A DNA stretch of 64,000 bases from CAVZLD01 sp963776055 (GTDB lineage Bacteria; Planctomycetota; Planctomycetia; Pirellulales; Pirellulaceae): the NCBI GenBank assembly GCA_963776055.1, contig CAVZLD010000011.1:186001-250000 (forward strand). Reading direction: 5' to 3'. Positions 59,514 through 64,000 of this stretch are shown one piece after another (within the stretch, counting starts at the first letter, position 1; each line of letters begins with the position of its first letter). Made by a program: the position numbers and the translations under genes. The notes beneath the pieces were generated by a model. That model made no database searches. It was not told the origin of the DNA and was given only the letters and a program-made list of their open reading frames with translations.

Positions 59514-62500
59514 TCAGTTGGCCGTGTCACAATGGCTTGAAAACGACTCGACACGTCCGAAACGCGCGAATAACGGCGGAAGTACAAGCAGGTTCAGCAA
59601 TGTCGATGTCACTAACCCGCCGAGAATTACGAATGCCATGGGGTACTCGATCTCCTGCCCGGGCTTGTTTCCCGTGAGGACCAACGGCACCAGTGCCAAG
59701 CCGGTTGTCAAAGCAGTCATCAGAATCGGTGCGAGACGCTCGGATGCACCGCGGATCAGCGAGTTCCGGACCGAAGGCGACTCCCTCTTCGAGTTGCAGA
59801 TGCCGATAGTGATCGATCAGCATGATCCCGTTTCGTGCGGCCACACCCAGGACAGTGACAAAACCAATCAACGATCCGAGTGAGATCACTCCGCCGCACA
59901 GAAACGCTCCCGCAATCCCTCCCACCAAGGCGAAGGGAAGTGTCAGGAAGATCAGAAGCACCAATCGCAGAGATCCAAAGTCGGATTGCAGTAGAAGCAG
60001 AATGCCAAGCAATGAAAACGCCGTCATGCCCAGCAGTCGGCGACGTGACGCCTTGGCTTCCGCGTACTCGCCCAGAAACTCAGGATGATAGCCTTGTGGG
60101 AACGTCACTTCCTGCAGCACACGTTCTTCGATTTCCCTCGCGACACTTCCCAGATCGCGCCCTGCCACGTTGCAGGTCACATCCAATTTTCGCGACGATC
60201 CTTCCCGCTGAATCGCGTTAGCAGCTGGCTGAATCGAAATACTCGCGACGGCCCCCAGCGGCACCTGACCTCCCGACGGCGTGTCGATCATTAACTCGGC
60301 TAGTGCGTCCACATCACGGCGTACGGAGTCAGTGCCCCAGACGACCACGCGAAAGATCTTTTGCTCTTCAAAGATCTCGCCCACCTGTGTACCTCGTACC
60401 AAGGTCGTCGTAGCAGCACGGACGTCGCCAGCCGTCAATCCGAACTGGGCGGCGGCATGCGGTTTCAATTGAATCACGATCTGCGGAATCAGCACCTGCG
60501 GCTCGATCTTCAGGTTGGTCACACCGTCGATCCCGGCCATTACGTCGGACACGGATTGGGAAGTACTTCGCAATCCGTCGAGATTCGGGCCAAAGGTACG
60601 AACAACAATCGCACCGCTGGAACCGGTCAATACTTCCTTGATCCGTTCCGTTAGGTAAGTCAGCAAGTCGCGATAAAGACCTGGGTAGCCGTCGACAACC
60701 TCCTGGACAGCGGCCACGGTGTCTTCATAGTCAACATCCGGGTCGATGCTGATCCATAGCTCGGTGAAGTTCGGTCCATACACCTCGTCGGCGACCTCGG
60801 CGCGGCCGATATGCGACCCAAAGTTATTCACGCCGTCCACCGCCCGCAATTCCTTGCTGGCAGCGATCGTGATCCGATTCATCGCCTCGATCCCAATGCC
60901 GGGTTTCTCCACCCAATGCATCAGAAAGTCAGTTTCCTTGAACTTCGGCATCAGCTCCTCGCCAAGAAACTGCCCGAAGACGCCAGCGGTAATCAACACG
61001 ACAAAGGCACAGATGGCGACGATGGTGGGACGCCGAATCAAGGGTGGCAGGATTGCCGAATACCATCGCTTTAGAATCGCAGTCAACGGCGATTCGCGGT
61101 GATCGCGATTGGCCGTTTGTGGCAACAGGATGAGTGACAACGCAGGTGTCACGGTCAAGGCAACCAGCAGAGATGCGAGAATCGCAAGGATGTAAGAGGC
61201 GGCCAACGGCCGAAAGAAGGAACCTGCCAGCCCTTGAAGAAAGAACACAGGTATGAGCGTCATCACGACGATCAGCGTGGCGTACACTACCGCGCTGCGG
61301 ACTTCGATCGACGCGTCCAAAACGACGCGAAATGCCGACTTCGGATGTCCCGCCAAGTGGTTCAAGCCGTAGCCGCCGAAGTATGTTCTCGACATCAATA
61401 ATCGCGTCGTCGACTACTTCCCCCAGTGCAATGATCAGCCCCGCCAATACCATGGTGTTGATCGTCCCGCCACGATAGTACAGCACCATCACAGCCGCGA
61501 CGAGCGAGAGTGGAATGGCTAATGAGCTGATCAGGGCAGCCCGCCAATTGAACAGGAATATAGCCAAGACGATGATGACCAGCACGCAGCCAACGACCAA
61601 CGAATGCCCCAGGTTACGGAGTGCCCGTTCGATGAATGTTGCCGGCCGAAAGATCTTCGTGTCGACGTCGACGCCCGGCAGCGCCGGCGTCAACTGTTCC
61701 ATGGCCGCCTCGACTCCGCGCGTCACATCCAACGTGTTGGCCCAGGGTTGCTTTTCAACGATCAACAGAATCCCTGGAACATCATTGATAATCGCGTCGC
61801 CAATCGGCGGCGGTGAATCCACTCGCACATCGCACACTTCTCCCAGCCTCAGCGGGGCGCCATTGCGGATGGCCACGACCGTACCTTTCAGGTCTTCCAC
61901 GTTGCGAATCGCCGCCGGATGCCGGATCGCAAGTCGCTGATTGGGCGTATCGATAAATCCGCCGGAAATGGGATCGACCGATTTGCCAACCGATGCCATC
62001 ACCGAGTTGAGTGTTAAGCCGTGAGATCGCAGACGATCCGGGTTGACCAACACTTGAAACTGTTTGTCGTAGTCGCCCCAGATCGCGACGTTTGCAACAC
62101 CGGGTACCGCCATCAGTCGCGGACGAATCGTCCATTTGGAAAGAACAGTCAGCTCCATCTGCGAAAGGGTCTCGGACGAAAGCCCGATCTTCATGGCACG
62201 GCTGAGTGACGAGAGCGGTGGCAGGATCACCGGTGGCTTCACGACATTTGGAAGACGTGACCCGCTCAGTGTCAATCGCTCTTGTACTAACTGCCGGGCA
62301 ATGATCAGGTCGGTGCCACGTGCAAAGAAAAGTTGGATCGACGACAATCCGAGCACCGATTTGGATCGGACATGATCGAGATAGGGAATGCCATTGAGCG
62401 AATCCTCAATCGGAACCGTGACGAGACTCTCGACTTCCTCGGTAGATAGCCCGGGAGCTTCGGTTTGAATCTCAACTTTCGGCGGAGCAAATTCGGGAAA

Positions 62501-62611
62501 GACATCTAGCGGAACGTCGTCAGCCGTTCGAATACCGATCACCATCAATACGATCGCGGCGGCGACCACCAACGTTCGGAATTGCAGTGCTGTGGAAACA
62601 AGCCCGTTCAT
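59514..62611 (-). CDS. Heavy-metal-type RND efflux pump (CzcA/CusA-like, two frameshifts)
   Basis: Frames 62611 to about 61385, then to about 59770, then to 59514 join to about 1030 residues. The topology is that of RND pumps, with a large periplasmic loop and a hydrophobic run of TM2-TM6. The TM4 proton-relay segment reads ALGEVVDDAIIDVENILRRLR, with the Asp/Asp/Glu pattern of the heavy-metal (HME) subfamily. PLDVFPEFAPPKVEIQTEAPG and FFARGTDLIIARQLVQERL also fit. The end carries LTTGLALVPLVL and GQEIEYPMAFVILGG. The pump exports metal cations from the cell envelope. Its ATG overlaps the adaptor stop in ATGA. No TolC-like outer-membrane gene is in the window; it may lie beyond the right edge. 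Confidence 0.88.
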
Positions 62612-63867
62612 TTGCCGGCCCCGAATTCGGTTCCAAACAACTCGGCCGCTCCGTCAACGACAACCAAGCTTCCGACGGCAGGCCCTTCCCTGAGAACGGC
62701 CAACGCGTCGGTCGTATAATCGACTTCGACCCGATGCCGGCGAAATTCACTTTCCGCAGAATTGACGTACACCCACGCGATGCCATGAATGTCGCGGAGG
62801 ATCGCCGCGCGCGGTAGCACCAGCGACGTTGTTTCGCCTGCCAAAGGCAGCACGACTTCGACCGGCTCTCCTGGAAAGAAGCGGCCTTCGGGGTTGGGCA
62901 ACTCGTAGAACAAATCGACGGTGGTCGCAAGCGAATCGGCGCTGGGCGGCACAACGACATGAGTCACCACAAATTCCTCCGTCTGTCCCAGCTTTCGCAG
63001 AATGGCGTTCTGCTTCTGGTCGACCTCCACTCGCAGTCCGGGATAGATCGGGACGCGTACCCACATCGATTTGAGACTCACCACTTCAAATAGTGGCGAG
63101 CCAGCCGTTACAGTTTGGCCAACCGACGAGGAAACGTTTCGGAGTATCCCCTGTTGCGGAGCCTGCACTGGCACTGGTGCTGCTTCGACGGAGTCAACGT
63201 CCAACGTCAAAGCATCCAACATCTGCTTCCGGGCTTCCGCCGCATCAAGAGATGTCTGCGCCAGGTCGAGTCGCCCCTGTGCGTCGTCCACGTCCCGCTG
63301 ACTGCCCACTTTGTCGGCGAAAAGTCGCTGGGCTCTCTCTAACGCAATCCGTGCCGCTTCCACCTGGGACTTCGCCTGCTGAACATCGCCGTCGGCCGTA
63401 ATCTGGGAGGATACCAACGATGCCCGGGCGTTCGCCATCGAAATGCGTTCTGCGGCGGAAGGGACTTCGCGCTCCGGCGCCAGTAAAGGCGACAACAGGA
63501 ACACGGTCTGGTTGGCTTCCACCGTTTGACCCGCCGTCAGCGTTTCAAGTCTCATGGTCTTTTCCAAAGTCCCGGTGAGTGGAGCAGTCACAGAAATGAC
63601 CGCTCCGTCCGGAATCGTAATCGACCCGCCCACTGTGCGGGTGCGTGAGACGGACCGTCGTTCCACTGGTGCCGTGCTGATCAGCAGTCGTTGTTGCGCT
63701 TTGGGTGTCAGCATGATCCGGTAAATATCGCCTTCCGAAGGATGTTCGATCTTGGCGGGCTCCGTCTTCTTCGGAGTTTGTCTGTCTTTGACCCCACAAC
63801 CGGTCAGCATCAACGCGAAGCCGTATGCCACAAGCCATTGAGATCTCCGCACATCGAATCTGGTCAA
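62608..63867 (-). CDS. RND efflux periplasmic adaptor lipoprotein
   Basis: About 420 residues. The lipobox LTGC (WLVAYGFALMLTGC) anchors it to a membrane. Next come the barrel-sandwich half (APLTGTLEKTMR), an alpha-hairpin (about 150-230, QAKSQVEAARIALERAQRLF), the second lipoyl half (APQQGILRNVSSSVGQTV), and the beta-barrel and proximal domains. No Met- or His-rich metal-binding tail is seen. The start is probably the TTG at 63867, nine bases after GGAG; the longer open frame adds residues before the signal. Overlaps the pump gene by four bases, so the two are coupled. Confidence 0.87.
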   Translation of the reverse strand: MTRFDVRRSQWLVAYGFALMLTGCGVKDRQTPKKTEPAKIEHPSEGDIYRIMLTPKAQQRLLISTAPVERRSVSRTRTVGGSITIPDGAVISVTAPLTGTLEKTMRLETLTAGQTVEANQTVFLLSPLLAPEREVPSAAERISMANARASLVSSQITADGDVQQAKSQVEAARIALERAQRLFADKVGSQRDVDDAQGRLDLAQTSLDAAEARKQMLDALTLDVDSVEAAPVPVQAPQQGILRNVSSSVGQTVTAGSPLFEVVSLKSMWVRVPIYPGLRVEVDQKQNAILRKLGQTEEFVVTHVVVPPSADSLATTVDLFYELPNPEGRFFPGEPVEVVLPLAGETTSLVLPRAAILRDIHGIAWVYVNSAESEFRRHRVEVDYTTDALAVLREGPAVGSLVVVDGAAELFGTEFGAGK

Positions 63868-64000
63868 AGTACATATCTCCCTATGCGATTGCTTCCCAGG
63901 TGGAGGCGTTAAATTTAATGATGATCCGATGCATCCTCTTGCGACGAAATCGCACAGCATCTGACCTGCGCGCTCCGCGCACCATGTACAAACGCAATTT
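63868..64000. other. Right-edge leader region
   Basis: Leader of the adaptor gene. It contains an AT-rich stretch near 63910-63925 that could be part of its promoter. No coding frame is supported to the end of the window. Confidence 0.4.

Noticed and set aside
1..64000. Search for CRISPR arrays, insertion sequences, phage genes and rRNA
   Set aside because: No regularly spaced repeats, transposase or integrase motifs, phage structural genes or rRNA-like sequence were seen.

Overview
The window looks like a chromosomal piece of a marine-type planctomycete (Planctomycetota, probably Pirellulales). The signs are an LEPR-XLL-like export signal on a giant CotH/dockerin protein, a PEP-CTERM protein, several exported PQQ-type beta-propellers, an ASPIC/UnbV lipoprotein paired with a TPR lipoprotein, Tat-exported Gfo/Idh/MocA oxidoreductases, a DUF1080 protein and a dense set of glycoside hydrolases. 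No rRNA, convincing tRNA, IS element or CRISPR array was seen.

Layout. 0.6-3.7 kb: an exported beta-propeller/ankyrin/serine-beta-lactamase fusion. 4.0-9.4 kb (minus strand): a sucrose module of sucrose-phosphate synthase with an SPP-like domain, amylosucrase, a stand-alone sucrose-phosphatase-type HAD enzyme and a small membrane protein. 10.1-11.5 kb: a sigma-54 activator behind a cluster of dyad operators. 11.6-24.6 kb: a glycan-utilisation locus. Its minus-strand arm reads GH92, GH125, FucP-type MFS, ROK kinase, exported O-methyltransferase, GH95 and a truncated oxidoreductase; a second GH92 is divergent. The set fits uptake and breakdown of alpha-mannose- and fucose-containing glycans. 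24.7-30.4 kb (minus): esterase, GH51-like enzyme, L-serine dehydratase and a DUF885 protein. 30.7-37 kb: beta-propeller, PEP-CTERM protein, and the UnbV/TPR lipoprotein pair. 37-48.8 kb: two Gfo/Idh/MocA proteins flanking bifunctional PutA and the CotH protein. 49-52.2 kb: VanX-type dipeptidase, a GH29 remnant, SGNH hydrolase, DUF1080. 52.5-56.1 kb: a truncated DUF1704 protein, a glutathione-synthase-like ATP-grasp enzyme and a beta-propeller. 56.2-59.4 kb: beta-helix/LamG protein. 59.5-63.9 kb: heavy-metal RND pump with its adaptor.

About fifteen loci carry one or more frameshifts across which the protein family clearly continues, more than 30 in all. They are concentrated in the carbohydrate-active genes (7-25 kb and 55-62 kb), while long genes such as putA and the 4.5-kb CotH gene are intact. 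Some fall in homopolymers, so indel errors in a long-read or metagenomic assembly are the likeliest explanation. Three other genes (oxidoreductase at 11.6 kb, GH29 at 49.8 kb, DUF1704 at 53.7 kb) have lost their 3' parts at a junction with the next gene, which single-base errors cannot explain.

The most novel items I see are a dispersed intergenic repeat present three times, the triple operator around the promoter of the sigma-54 activator, the propeller-ankyrin-beta-lactamase fusion, and a GH95 fucosidase with a discoidin-like domain inserted in its N-terminal domain.
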